This document shows, one piece after another, positions 52,201-63,473 of a DNA stretch of 64,000 bases. Position 1 is the first letter of the stretch. Each line of letters begins with the position of its first letter. The position numbers were made by a program, and so were the translations under genes. The notes beneath the pieces were generated by a model. That model did not search any database and was not told the DNA's origin. It saw only the letters and a list, made by a program, of their open reading frames with translations. This stretch comes from Lytechinus pictus (taxonomy: Eukaryota; Echinodermata; Echinoidea; Temnopleuroida; Toxopneustidae): NCBI RefSeq assembly GCF_037042905.1, contig NC_087245.1:29142001-29206000 (forward strand), in the 5' to 3' direction.

Positions 52201-54446
52201 CATTTGCATATCATTTTGGCCAGGAGTGTTTCACTTGCCGTGCTGTTCAGTGGAGGGCTGCTTTTCTTTTAGATTATATTGATTTCATAATCGATATTTG
52301 TCGTGAAACGGAACAAACAACAAAACAAGTTAATTTTCAAATTAGATAGTATGCTATCTGATTGGGATACCTTATAAGGCAGTGGCTAAACATTGAAAAT
52401 AAATCAAGAGCGTTTGATTTATATCATAAAACACTAAGTTGCTTTTACTCTTTTTAAAATCAAAATTAAATGTTCACATTTCCTTTATCTAAACATTGAT
52501 TTAAAAAAACACTAATAATACTAATATACCGGGGAGATTACCCCTTAGACATGTTAGAAATAAATGAATATAGGGTGAAGGTTCAAGTGTCATGTATATC
52601 GGATGGTATTCTATATATTTCAACCATTTCAACTACATTTTAATGATCAATTAGAGTTTTAAAAGTACACCCATCAAAAGAGGTAGTATATATTCCTTCC
52701 GCGCGTATTCAGCATGAAACGCCCCATTATATTGATGACATCAAGAAAATTGTTCTGATTTGGGAGGTTATGAGCCCCGTGTGGGTTTTATGTCTTACAG
52801 TTTCTCCAGAAAATATTCACATGGCTTCTATTTTCCCTCTGTTTGCTATTTTTTATGGTTTCCAGGGCCGACCCCTTTGTATTATCACAATACTTTCTAC
52901 GACTTTACAATCCGATTCACCCAATGATTCGATCTAGCTATCACCCAACATGACGCCCTTTTTCTATTCATAAGTCTGGCTTCTCAATGCACTTGTATCA
53001 ATAGATTGGCAATTCTCAAGAACTCTCCAATGTAGAACCCTTGTTCGTATTTTTGTTTATTTAGTGTACTTTAAAGATTTAGGTCTCCTTTTCTCTCACC
53101 CCCCATCCGTGATATTTTCATCGTCAACGAGTTTACAAAGTATTACTATTTACTCATTAATGTAGCCACCGTGCTTGCAGTGTAGCATATTTATGGTATT
53201 GTTATGTGCAGAAGTCCTGTGATGTAAACAAAATGGATTCACCATTTTATCTGACTAATACGTGAAAAATGTGGAATTCTACCACATCAGTGTTCGTAAA
53301 CAAGTTGGATAATTCTTTTCAATGATAGTGCAGGCAAGTGAGCTTTCTTACCATATTTTAATTGATCCCGAAGAAGATGATTGCCCAATTACATTTGCAA
53401 TGTAGAACTTTTGTTCTGCGTTATATTCCAATCATTATGTTGCATTATATGCCCCGTTTGGAAAGGGAAACAATTGATTGTTGGATAATTCAATCTTTGA
53501 GGACTTGTAGGCAAATATAGTTTATCTATATCTTCTATACAGTAACGAGCCTCACTATTTGAACACAAATGAGATAAGGAGATTATACACCCTGGCTGTC
53601 TCCATGGCAACAAACCACCGATAAGGACGCCATTGATTTCAAGCTTGACGCCTCACGATAGCAGTACATTAACTACATTTTTTTTACTTTAGAAATATCA
53701 TTGTTATGATTCCTTTATGTTTAAGATTATATTGTTGATTTCATGAATCAATGCTCTGTGTATATTACATGTTATATATAATTTGTTCTATTATGTGAAT
53801 GCAGAAATGCCGCCAAGAAAATAGAAAAACAAACACAAAAAGCAAAAAAAAAAAAAAAAAACGACATCTATCACGTCTGAACAAATCTCTGAACAAATAA
53901 TGTTACACTTTGATTCTTAATAATTCAGGGTAAAATAGTGATATGATATTTGTTTGTTTTTCATTACAATTACATTATTCCTGATAACGTGATTTGTAGC
54001 TTGGATAAACAAGATCATTATTAATTTGATTAATGATTAATACAATTGTCTGAGACATTAATATTGTCCAATTTATACGCTTTGTGCGTCATGGTAACCT
54101 TATAAAAACGACGAAATCGCCTCGATAAGAGTATGCTTTCTTTTGTTTTCACTCGCATGTGGTGGTACATGTTTCTCTGACGTGCCGAGTTTTTGTATAA
54201 ATTATTAGTCAGAGCCAGAATGATATGTCTGAATTAATCAAATGTTTTGCTCTCATCGATTTATTTCTCCTTACCAACCAAGATCATTCAATGATATATA
54301 TTAAAACCGTCTTTGTCTTAAAAAACGCGTGTTTATCTTTTCATTGCAATGCTACAATCTAAAGCAATATTTAGTAAACATTATCCATAACAATTGTATT
54401 ACCATTGTGTTGATCAAAATCTGTTTCCATATTCCCACATTTACTT

Positions 54447-54500
<54 letters not shown>

Positions 54501-57500
54501 CTGTCATATATTCGTTGTCTTTGTACGCTGCCTCGACTGGAGTCCAGAGTGGGGGGTTGAGTTCTGTGGGTGTATAGTCGATAGAAAGTTTCTTTATCCA
54601 ACCCAAATTATTGATAGCTCTGTTATTTTTATTTTCATGATATTTTATTACTTTTAATTAACGGTTTAATGTTTATTTGAGGTATAATCGGAATAAGTAC
54701 TTCTAAATCGACATAGCAGTGTTTAATGTACATTGTTGTACAAAATCTCAAATTTGTAAGTAAAATTATTTAGTTACACCAATTAAGCTCGTGGTATAAT
54801 GCTTCCCACTGCTCTTTCATTACAGCATGGGCGGAAATCCCAGGGGAACGCGTCCCCGTACCATATGGAAAGGGGGTGGCACAATATAAAATGTTCCCCT
54901 ACTATTTGTGGTCTTTTATGATGGAAAAAATACATCATTGTCAAATTTATTTGGGACGGGTTTTTTGTTTGTTTTTTGCTTGTCAAATTTATTTTGGACG
55001 AAATGACCTTACATTTTGAGTGACAACATTTTTTTTGTTGCTTGTCAAAATTTTCGGGGGAAAAATCCTTGATCCGCCCCTGGTCCCCCTTACCTCTTGG
55101 GAGAGATGTCCGCCCATGCATTACAGTTATCTATCCTTTATACACAGGTATACACTTTCATTTTTTTTTCTGTATAATTCTCAATTGATTTGTCCGACAT
55201 CTAGTTGCAACAACATTCACAAGAAGGCAAAAACTATTAATTCGTTCCATCCCATTCCCAAAATTTGCAATTTGATATACTGATAGCTCATATCAAGGAT
55301 GTCCCTGCACTGATTCTATAGGGATGGCAACCCCTTTTCACAAATGGGAATGAATCTGACTGGGGGAAGAAACGGAGCTATGAAATAAATTTTGTTTGTT
55401 TATGGATGAGATCTCGTCACAGAATTTCTTTCCAAAATTAAGCGGTCAACATACCTTTGATGGTCAGATAATGAAATGTCACATAAATTATATTTCCTAT
55501 CTGCTAATAGTAAAAATGTGTCCTTTTACATGCTCAATTCATTCTTTATTTTATATGATTTCTTAAAAAACTAATTACAGGTGTGACACCTATAGTTATC
55601 ATAATCTAAACTTTCTTTGCTCACATTCCTCTTCTTGTTTTTCTTCCCATCTTTCCACTATGTTCCCATTATCCCTCCATTCTTAATCGATAAAAAACTT
55701 GTCATCCAAATGTTCCTTAGCACCGATTCAATACAACTTTCCACCTCCGCTTTTCATCGAACGATCGATCCCATCACTTCACCAATTTTACAAGAGCCTC
55801 GGGGCAATTTGCCACTGCGGTATCTTACAAAACAATGATCATCATTCGATTCTTATCGGGTAACATGCAAAACATGGATGATGTTGATCTGAGATACGGT
55901 CATGTAGGAGGAAATCCAACCGCAATTAGCCAATGTTAGCATGGTGGTGGCAATGGATCATCCTTGTCTAGTTACGAAGCCCATATTCAAAGTGGATCAA
56001 GAACTCTTGATTGAAAGATTCAAGTGGAACGTGCACGCATGGCCCTCCTGATCACGTGACATAGGAATTGATGAAATAAAAAGAAAAATAGTTACATTTA
56101 GAGTATCAAAAAAAGAAAAGATAAACAATGAAAAGTGATGGCGACAAGATTGAAAATTATTCTTTGAGGTGGTATTTTAACATTACATAATCATTGTTCT
56201 CTAATTCTAATTGCTATAGCCCAAGCGAATGATTCAAAGGCTGCATTGTGTAAATTCAGAGTATCACTTGATCTATTTATAGGGCTAATTATTCTAGAAT
56301 ATATAATCACTACTAATTATTACTGAAAACAATACTGTCCATATACCTTATTGATACCGAATCTGTGCGATATCCTTTCATACTCTTAATTATTATCATA
56401 GTAGGTCAGGAGAACCTTGCTTTCGTAATTACTTTTTAATCTTGATCGTTTTTTTTTTGTACTCACTGTAGAGGTCTGCGGCAATTAATGTTTAATTGAA
56501 TGGAGACTGACAATGTGATTGTGGTTTTATCCACGCAATGAAATCGTTTTGAGGTCACGATCGAAAGCGAACAAAATAGTCTATTAATCGTAAACAAGGT
56601 TAGTCATTGCCCTCCGACTGTTCTAAATCAATGATTTACAATAAGAATTTATGATATTCTTCGTTTTAAGAAATACTGAAACGTGAAATTTAGTGAAATA
56701 TTTGGAAGTGACAAGTAATATTTTGTGATTTTTTTTTTATCGACCACAGTACTATCCAGTGATGTTGTAATGCCAACAAAGAACTAATTTGGCACATAAT
56801 GAACTATCAAAGATTTAACAACCGATTATATTGGAAAGAAAATGAAAACAATGTAGAGTGTTTTGAAATCATTGTTTGGAAGAGGGGAGATCGAGAAAGA
56901 ATATATCATCCAACGATCGGAACATGAATTTGGAAAACTGGACGCTTGGTCTTAGTTTTATTCTATTATCTGTATACTCGAAGTTTGCTGTCATATTATT
57001 AATTTGCTTTTCTTTTCATGTGGGCCTAAGTTGTTGTCGTTTCTTGATCATGGTCTGTTTGAAAAAAAAATCCAATGTACAAGAAAGGTCCAGTACAGTT
57101 AATTTATTGAGCTTTCTTTTAAATCTTACCATTACAATCATTACTTGCCAATATATAAAAAAAGTTTAACAGAAAATATTCTTTTTACAAAATATTACAA
57201 AAGAAAGACTGTTTAATGCAAATTTCAAGGAAATAAGGCCCGAACCATTCTTTTTATTTTATCTTTAATACATAAACCACACGAGTTGTATGGCCACGAA
57301 GACGATAATGATAGTTTTGGTATTTAGGCCTAAAATGTTATCCGAAACTGGCTTGCTTTGTCAACTTGTAGAGGTCATGGACTCTTCTCGTATATGAACT
57401 TGACTGATGAAAACCTGGATTGAAATTGACTCAATAGGATGGAATGTTCTCCTAATCTGCAGGTCAAGCAAGTCTCCCTTCTTGGTGGTGTTATATGACA

Positions 57501-60500
57501 GTTAAACGTCGCATCCGCTTCTTGCAGTATTTACTCTACCACACTAAAATCCACGTTGTGAACCAAGGGGGCGGAACGCCAGGCGTCGCGGTCTCCTTAG
57601 CAACCAGAGTGGTGTCGTTTCTCGGTGCGTTCGTTTTGGTCGACTGCCCTGTGCATTGCAGATCACGGGTTTGGTCTCGGCATAGAGTTATAAGTTCCCT
57701 GGTCTCAGTGATTCGAATGCTCTATTCACAAACACGCCTGACTATAATTGTCATTGATGATAAGGTTGTTTCAGGCGTTGAATAACTTTTAGGGGAAATT
57801 TTTATAAGTCATAACGTTTTAAAGCATAGGCCTATAATTGTAGAATTCGGTTGGTATCAATGAACTAAAAGAGAAATATACGCACGGAAAATATTGTATT
57901 TTCTATTTCGTTTTCGTATGAAAAAGTCTTAGACGGAGTAAAATTTTGAGGGCAAACGTTTCTAATTTCCAGCTAGACCTAAATAATGATTCATCGATCT
58001 TCCGTAGACACGGGCTACCCTATCATCAAAATATCGTTAGGCGCATGTGGTACACGGCTTAAAACCGTCATCATTAACAAAATTAACAACAAAACGATGA
58101 TTAGTTAGGATAATGTTCATGACGAGGAGTGAAATGTCAAGTAAACTAATATAAATTGTAAGTCAAATCATTATTCACATGGCTTTTATGTGGGTAGGCC
58201 TAAAGTAATCAATAAGCAATAACACGCTTCCTGGTTATGTAAACAAAGAGCAGAGCATGAAAATGATTAAATGAAAATTCCGTCGTTGATAATGATCTGT
58301 AGCTCCAACATCGACCATGAACAAGCAAATCAATGTTGATGTATTTGACGATAAATATGAACAAGTTGCAAACAATGAAAGCCGAGTGATGTTGGAATCT
58401 TGGATATGTTACAGTTGCCAGAAAACAATTTATCAACAAATGGTGAAGGTATAGTGGTAATCGGTAATCATCTTAATATACATAATATTGGATGATAAAT
58501 ACAACGGTTACTGAGTAAAGAATTAGGAAAGTGATGATACTTTTGTATTTTTTTTTCAAGAGGGAAATTCGATTTCAATCAGTTCAAACTTAAAGATTAG
58601 CAGTCTTTTGTTCCTTCTTTGTGCCCTTCGTAGAGTTTTATAATGAAATCCTTAATCTTTAGGGGAAATAAAAAACAAAACAAACAAAATAAAACAAAAT
58701 AACCTTTCTCTGAAGAGTAACACAATTTGCTTATATATGTAGCTGTCATGATATATCGAAATTGATTGTCAAACATACATTATCTCATCGGTAAACATCA
58801 GGGGCGGATCCAGCTTTCGCCAATAGGGGGGGCCGAAAAATATTTTCATCAACATTTTTCTCGATTGGCCGCTATAATCTGATTTTTTTTTTGGGGGGGG
58901 GGGTTCACGGGGTAGTCCTAACTAGAGACTGAAGTTTTAAGTATATGTTAGTTTTTATTGTTATAAACAAGATAAGGTATTTCATGTGGTCTTAATATAT
59001 AATGCGAGCGCGAAGCGTGAGCTCAAATTCTTTGATATTTTATGTCCTTAGACCTGAAGATTCTGAGGAGATTTTATAATCATGAAAAAGATAAGTATCC
59101 AACTAAACAATGCGAGCGCAAAGCGCGAGCCGAAATTTTATCATAGTAACGTGAAAAGGGACTCAATTAGGACTGTTTTTAGTGATTAATGAAGAGGATA
59201 CAAATATTACCAATTAAATAATGAGAGTGCAAAGCGCGAGCTCAAAATTTTTGATATTCCGACCTGAAAACTGGACAGTCTAAGCGCGTTTTTATTTAAA
59301 TACAGAAAAAGCTGTGTGTCTCAAACAATTAAATGCGAGCGCGAAGCACAAGTTCAATTTTTTTATATACTGACATGATAAAGGAGCATTTTGACAAATT
59401 TTGGTAAGAATTTCCAAAGAAGATAGGTAACTCGCAAATCAAACAATGCGAGCGCGCAGCGCGAGCTGAAAATTTTGATATAAACAATTTGTGTAAAACA
59501 AACAAAATAATTAAAGCTTGATGTGCGAGCTAAAATATTGTGTGCAAATTGATTCCAGATCTGGATATATAAGTGTCATATAATCCTCTTGAATGGGATT
59601 CATTGGCACAGGCAATGCGAGCGCAAAGCGCGAGCGAAATTTTTATATAAAGTTCTTTTTCCAATTCTTCCCCTCACCCTTTTCTTGTTTCCTTTCGGGG
59701 TCGGGCCGGCCGTTACGAGGTTGTAAATTACACATCCTGGGTATGATACCTCTTTCCTACTTTTCTTTAGTGTTTTTCCTATAGTACAATTTTTCTGCAG
59801 GTTGTCAAAAAATAGGGGGGGGGGGGCCGGGGCCGGCTCGGCCCCCTCCTGGATCCGCGCCTGAACATGAAAGGACTCACACATGATATGTAATATTATT
59901 CAGGTGCTTGCAGTCCATACAAAATATTTCTTGCAGCTTGCTAATGAAATTTCGATGTATCGATAGAGGGCGACAATTCATTATTGCATGGTGTACAAGT
60001 AAATAACGCCTCCATTCTCTCTTGAAGTTGGTCAACAGCATAAACTTGCTAAAAGCTTTTAAATTGAACACTAAATCAACTCAAGCCGGAATTCATTCTC
60101 TTTAAAGTTTGATTTACTCTTATGTCAGTATTTATCTTTCCTCTGTCCGAAGTAAGTTGATACATTTACATGAATGGAGCTAAAGAGAGCATACTTAACA
60201 GTTGTAAAAGTGTTTTATTTAAGTATACGACCACAGGCAGAAACAAGGGATACTAAAATGGCCGTTGGTGGAACATTGAGTATACCTACATGTTCGTTTT
60301 ATGAATTTAAATTTCCTGTGGTTAAAGCGTTTTATTTGGTATGTATATGAATCTAGTCAAAGAATATTTATTCATTTTTATTTTTTGAAATGTAACATTG
60401 ATGCAAGCAGAAGGAAAATCGGAATGAAAGGAATAAGAGAATACTCGAAAGAAAAAGAAAGGACCATATCGGCTCTTTGATTCTGGTTAAGGTACTGAAG

Positions 60501-63473
60501 CCTAAACCTAAATAAAAACCAACAACAACAAAATATGTACATTTCTTCAATGATATTATTGTTATTATTGATTTACATTGATGGATTTCTGTACAGAATA
60601 TTCATACTCCGTTTCCAGTTAATGTTTGTTCTTGTGATATTTAAATGCTTGTGACATGGTACAGTTACAATGTATGATTTCATTATTTTCATACCTTCAA
60701 TTTTATTCTATTTGCACAGGACACAAAAAGTGCCGAAAGACAGACTATTCTTCCACCAATTGATGCGTAAGTATATATCACTAATTATTTTATAAATATG
60801 CGATATGATATTATTTGTTTTAAATGGAAATTACAATGAAAAAAATGGCAGTCATGATAGGGATATCTTGATTTTAGATATTTATTATTTCTTCTCGTGA
60901 TAACGATTCCACGAACACGAAAGTAGAATCTTCCACCAAGGAATATGTTTATAACTTGAATTAGATTATAATTTAATTATATTTTTATAATTTCAAAGTT
61001 TAATTAAATATATAGATTATTTTATAATCGTTATGAAAGTTATGCCTCGATTTATCTGGAATTCTAGGCTTTTGTCTATTAAAGCGTAAAATATCTGCTT
61101 TTGTCGCTTTACGCTCTAATGATCGATCCAAATGCGCTACCGCAGCACTTTAAAATTTTCATTTAAGAGAAAAATAAGTTGAAGGAAATAAAATTCTTAT
61201 TCTCTGACTTTTTAGAAACTTATCTGTAAAACGTAATTTCAATATAAATGCACAGTTTGAAGAAGAACATGTGGGCTTTGTGTTACAAAGATTGTCGATA
61301 GACTATGCGATATATTTTGAAATCTCAACATAGCGGGGTTTTTTTTGAGAGAGAGAAATGTTTCGAGAAATGTAATGTTCCGTATAGAGCCAGTTCCTGA
61401 CTTCCAGAGTATTTCATTTCAGACATGGCGGGAGAATGCCTCCTATCTTAATTTAAAACAAGCTAAGGTGATTGTGTTAGAGGCTGGTTCATACTTAACA
61501 ATCCTGAAATACATGTATATACAATTAGCAGGGGGTGAACACTGCAGTATCCCTTTCTTGTAAATGTTTGATATTTGATGACGTGTTTTGTAACGTTTTA
61601 AAAACATCGCATATAATGTACATGTGCAGGGAATGAACATGATACTGTCAATGTAAACATACATTTTGTTATTTCCATTTGAATACTCTCATGTTTGACA
61701 TTTGATAATGTGTTTATAAACATCTCTGGAAAAATAAGACGTATAGACATAAGTTATGAAAGCCGCCCGAAGAAAACTACACGGAACATTCATGGATGAT
61801 TGAAGAGTTGCTGAAAATAAATTTTCGTTTGTCACGGGAGCTGGTCATTCATTTTGTTCAATTGCCTTTGACAAAACAGGTGCATAGTTTTGCTGAAACA
61901 TCGTATTTCACTGCCGCTTTGTGGAATTACCAATTTAATTTAATTTTCAATTATTCAAAGATATGGAAGAAATCGATTTACCAGGCGGCGATGCCTGACT
62001 GTCGGCAGGTGGTAGAGTTTTTAGTCCTGCATAAGAAAACAAGATTCGATATACATGTTTGTTTTCATCAGTGAATGACGAACACCAAGAGGCGTTAGAG
62101 GGTTCATTAATTAATTTCCATGACAACAAGATTCTGGGGAGAACTGAGAGTTTATGTTCTAGAAGAACAGGATTGTTATAGCTTTGAAATTTTGGAAACG
62201 AACATACTGACGAGGCAATGCGAGTCCTGCTCGTGACGTTACTTATTGTATACATTTCATGTTAAAAAAAACACTGGATGAAAACGATTGCTTGGAGGAA
62301 TGATATGATTAATTTGAATTCATGGATTAGAACGATTTCTATCTTGCGAATAAGCGAATTATAACATCTTCCCCGTTAGCATAAGTACTTTTCAATCTTG
62401 GAGAAATTTAAATTTGGAATGTGATCTTCTTTCGGCATTTCACCGCTGTGATGAGATTTGTTGATGGCAATTTGATCAAGAATGGAATATTTGGCTATTA
62501 CAACAAAGAAAGGGAGTTACAGGACAGGAGACAGGAAAATGACAGAGAATTCACCAGAAGATATTAATAAACCAAGGAATGTCATTCGGCTTGAGCGGTA
62601 TTGCTGCCGCGCATTTGCTGCCTTCATAAAGAGAAGGGAATATTGGCAAAATCGCAAGGAACTTAAGCGTTGGGAAAGGTATATTCATACTTTTAGCAAT
62701 TTTGGACGAAAACGACTAAGAATATGACCCCCATTTACTCCTCCTAATCAAGGAGTTTAAACCCCTTACTCAATCGAGCTGCACATTTCCTACGTAGTAA
62801 TTATGTGTAAAATGCCTACGTTTTCTCAATCTCATTAAAGACGGTTTTTATATTTTTACGTTGTAATGTGTGCTGTGCAAATTTGTTCCGAACCCTTTTT
62901 AAGTGAGTGGCATTTATAATCCTTATACACTTCTCACAGCCCTTCTGTCAATTTATATGACAAAACGACAAATATGATTTTTGTCCGCCCATCCAAGCCT
63001 TTTGTTTTGTGGCAAACTATGATAGGATGGGTAAAACGCCTTAGCAGCTAAAGGGGATGACGATAAAAATATATATATCTAAAACGCATAAAACTTGACA
63101 AAGGTGTGGTTGATGAGGACACCCCTCCCCCTTAGATCCGCCACTAATGTATTGATAGTAAACTTTCAATTAACTAACAGAAACTGTCTCCGTTTCATGT
63201 CGTAGACTATACAACAGCCTCTTCGCCAACCTATCTGCCAGCTACCCTTCACATCTCTTGCGGAAACGATGGGAGTCGTCTGTGGCGGCGTCGTCGATGG
63301 GTGCGACATCGGTCTCATCAGACCTGAACAGCACCAGCTACCTCCCTTTTATCGGTACCGCTCGACTTCATCCCAAGGAGCTCACCCCTACAGTTCGGCG
63401 GGATGACAGTTCACAGCCTCCTAGTTTCTGCTACGGTTGCACGGCCGAGCTTGGAAATCAACCAGATATCAAA
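48649..63473 (+). CDS. unrecognised multi-exon gene, 3 exons visible, continues beyond right edge
   Basis: Exons 48649-49290 (214 codons), 60720-60766 and 63206-63473 have AG/GT borders and join in one frame, giving 319 residues with no stop. The product starts MALLNPSMSQLVAYHERN. Residues ~18-110 are Ser/Asp-rich and likely disordered. Residues 127-180 form the most ordered stretch, with HFVTKRIKASWLDNTYQKAI and NWPEYPEEWRLPHAPL. Residues 195-207 are strongly basic (KRNRKERRKR), a possible nuclear signal. The third exon adds LYNSLFANLSASYPSHLLRK and a CYGC motif. No domain or family was recognised. X-box-like sites in intron 1 hint at, but do not show, RFX control. Codon use and phase make a real gene likely. 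Confidence 0.8.
49291..50680. other. intron 1 of the plus-strand gene, first part
   Basis: AT-rich with a G run at 50082-50096. Nothing coding was recognised. Confidence 0.45.
50690..50935. mobile_element. short G/C-run element, copy 1
   Basis: GGGGCCTGAGACCGATTTCTTA at the left and CTGATTTCCAGGGCC at the right bracket C and G runs and the phrase GACAAATTTCTGCTTTTTAG. The phrase and the CACCCC...AAATCTT arrangement recur at 51716-52010, so both are copies of one non-autonomous repeat. Ends are not certain. Confidence 0.5.
51310..51530. repeat. polypyrimidine (CTT/TCC)n tract
   Basis: Over 200 bp of nearly pure C/T on the plus strand, mainly TTC and TCC, interrupted by GCCATCATTATCGTC. Such a mirror-like tract can form triplex (H-DNA). 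It lies in intron 1 of the plus-strand gene. Confidence 0.9.
51716..52010. mobile_element. short G/C-run element, copy 2
   Basis: TTTCGGGGCCCTGG opens the region. AAATTTCTGCTCTTTAGCAT and CCGTTAAATCTTGGGGTGCC match the 50690-50935 copy. Decayed; ends approximate. Confidence 0.45.
53598..53611. promoter_or_regulatory. strong RFX X-box-like site in intron 1
   Basis: GTCTCCATGGCAAC has both RFX half-sites, with a perfect ATGGCAAC right half and no spacer change. It lies in a non-repetitive stretch. RFX factors control ciliary genes in animals; whether this site is used is unknown. Confidence 0.45.
54451..54498. repeat. T run joined to G run
   Basis: About 27 T are followed directly by 21 G. 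Such T-G junction runs recur in this genome (44528-44560, 58880-58900) and usually sit at element edges. Confidence 0.85.
54826..55118. mobile_element. hAT-type MITE, copy 2, with 8-bp TSD
   Basis: The ends CATGGGCGGAAATC / GATGTCCGCCCATG are inverted, and CATTACAG is repeated exactly on both sides (54818-54825 and 55119-55126). It shares GTCTTTTATGATGGAAA and GACCTTACATTTTG with the copy at 45963-46170, but is longer by extra text including ATCCTTGATCCGCCCCTGG. Confidence 0.88.
55127..57494. other. intron 1, no element recognised
   Basis: Mostly AT-rich unique sequence. A CACGTG E-box core (GATCACGTGACATAGG) is at about 56052. No other feature was supported. Confidence 0.4.
57495..57785 (+). 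other. CpG-rich island with 96-codon ORF and an X-box-like site
   Basis: Between 57555 and 57680 the DNA has many CpG (GGGGGCGGAACGCCAGGCGT, GTCGCGGTCTCC) against an AT-rich intron. GTCTCCTTAGCAAC (57591-57604) resembles an RFX X-box. An ORF reads through the island (MTVKRRIRFLQYLLYH at its start) but has no family likeness. An alternative promoter is as plausible as a small gene; both are inference. Confidence 0.3.
58799..59863. mobile_element. 1.07-kb TIR element with GCGAGCGCGAAGCGCGAGC array
   Basis: The ends CAGGGGCGGATCCAG / CTGGATCCGCGCCTG are inverted, and AACAT is repeated just outside (58794-58798 and 59864-59868). Inside, AATGCGAGCGCGAAGCGTGA and variants recur at about 59000, 59110, 59222, 59332, 59446 and 59615, roughly every 110-115 bp, each followed by GC(T/C)(C/G)AAATTTTTGATAT. 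G runs flank both ends. No transposase. Confidence 0.82.
59870..60719. other. end of intron 1
   Basis: AT-rich, without repeats that I recognise. The pyrimidine-rich acceptor of exon 2 begins at about 60695. Confidence 0.4.
60720..60766 (+). CDS. exon 2 of the unrecognised gene
   Basis: The acceptor tctatttgcacag and donor gtaagt enclose 47 nt encoding DTKSAERQTILPPID plus two bases. Phase fits exon 1 before and exon 3 after. Too short for an ORF scan. Confidence 0.75.
60767..63205. other. intron 2 of the plus-strand gene
   Basis: AT-rich. Two plus-strand ORFs (61796-62074 and 62482-62727) have ATG starts and mixed composition; the second has a basic, aromatic C-terminal part (RREYWQNRKELKRWERY). 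Neither has splice borders, homologues that I recall or a clear codon bias, so they are not called as genes. A short CCTCCCCCTTAGATCCGCCACTAA remnant of the GGGCGGATCC family is at 63124-63147. Confidence 0.4.
63206..63473 (+). CDS. exon 3 of the unrecognised gene
   Basis: The acceptor tcatgtcgtag and donor gtaaga enclose 268 nt. Joined to exon 2 it reads ALYNSLFANLSASYPSHLLR, later STSYLPFIGTARLHPKE, and ends PPSFCYGCTAELGNQPDIK. It closes on a codon, so the next exon should start in phase 0 beyond 64000. The exon is GC-rich, Ser/Thr-rich and free of stops only in this frame. Confidence 0.8.

Noticed and set aside
61796..62727. Two plus-strand ORFs of 92 and 81 codons
   Set aside because: They lie in an AT-rich intron, lack splice borders and recognisable domains; kept only as a note on the intron.
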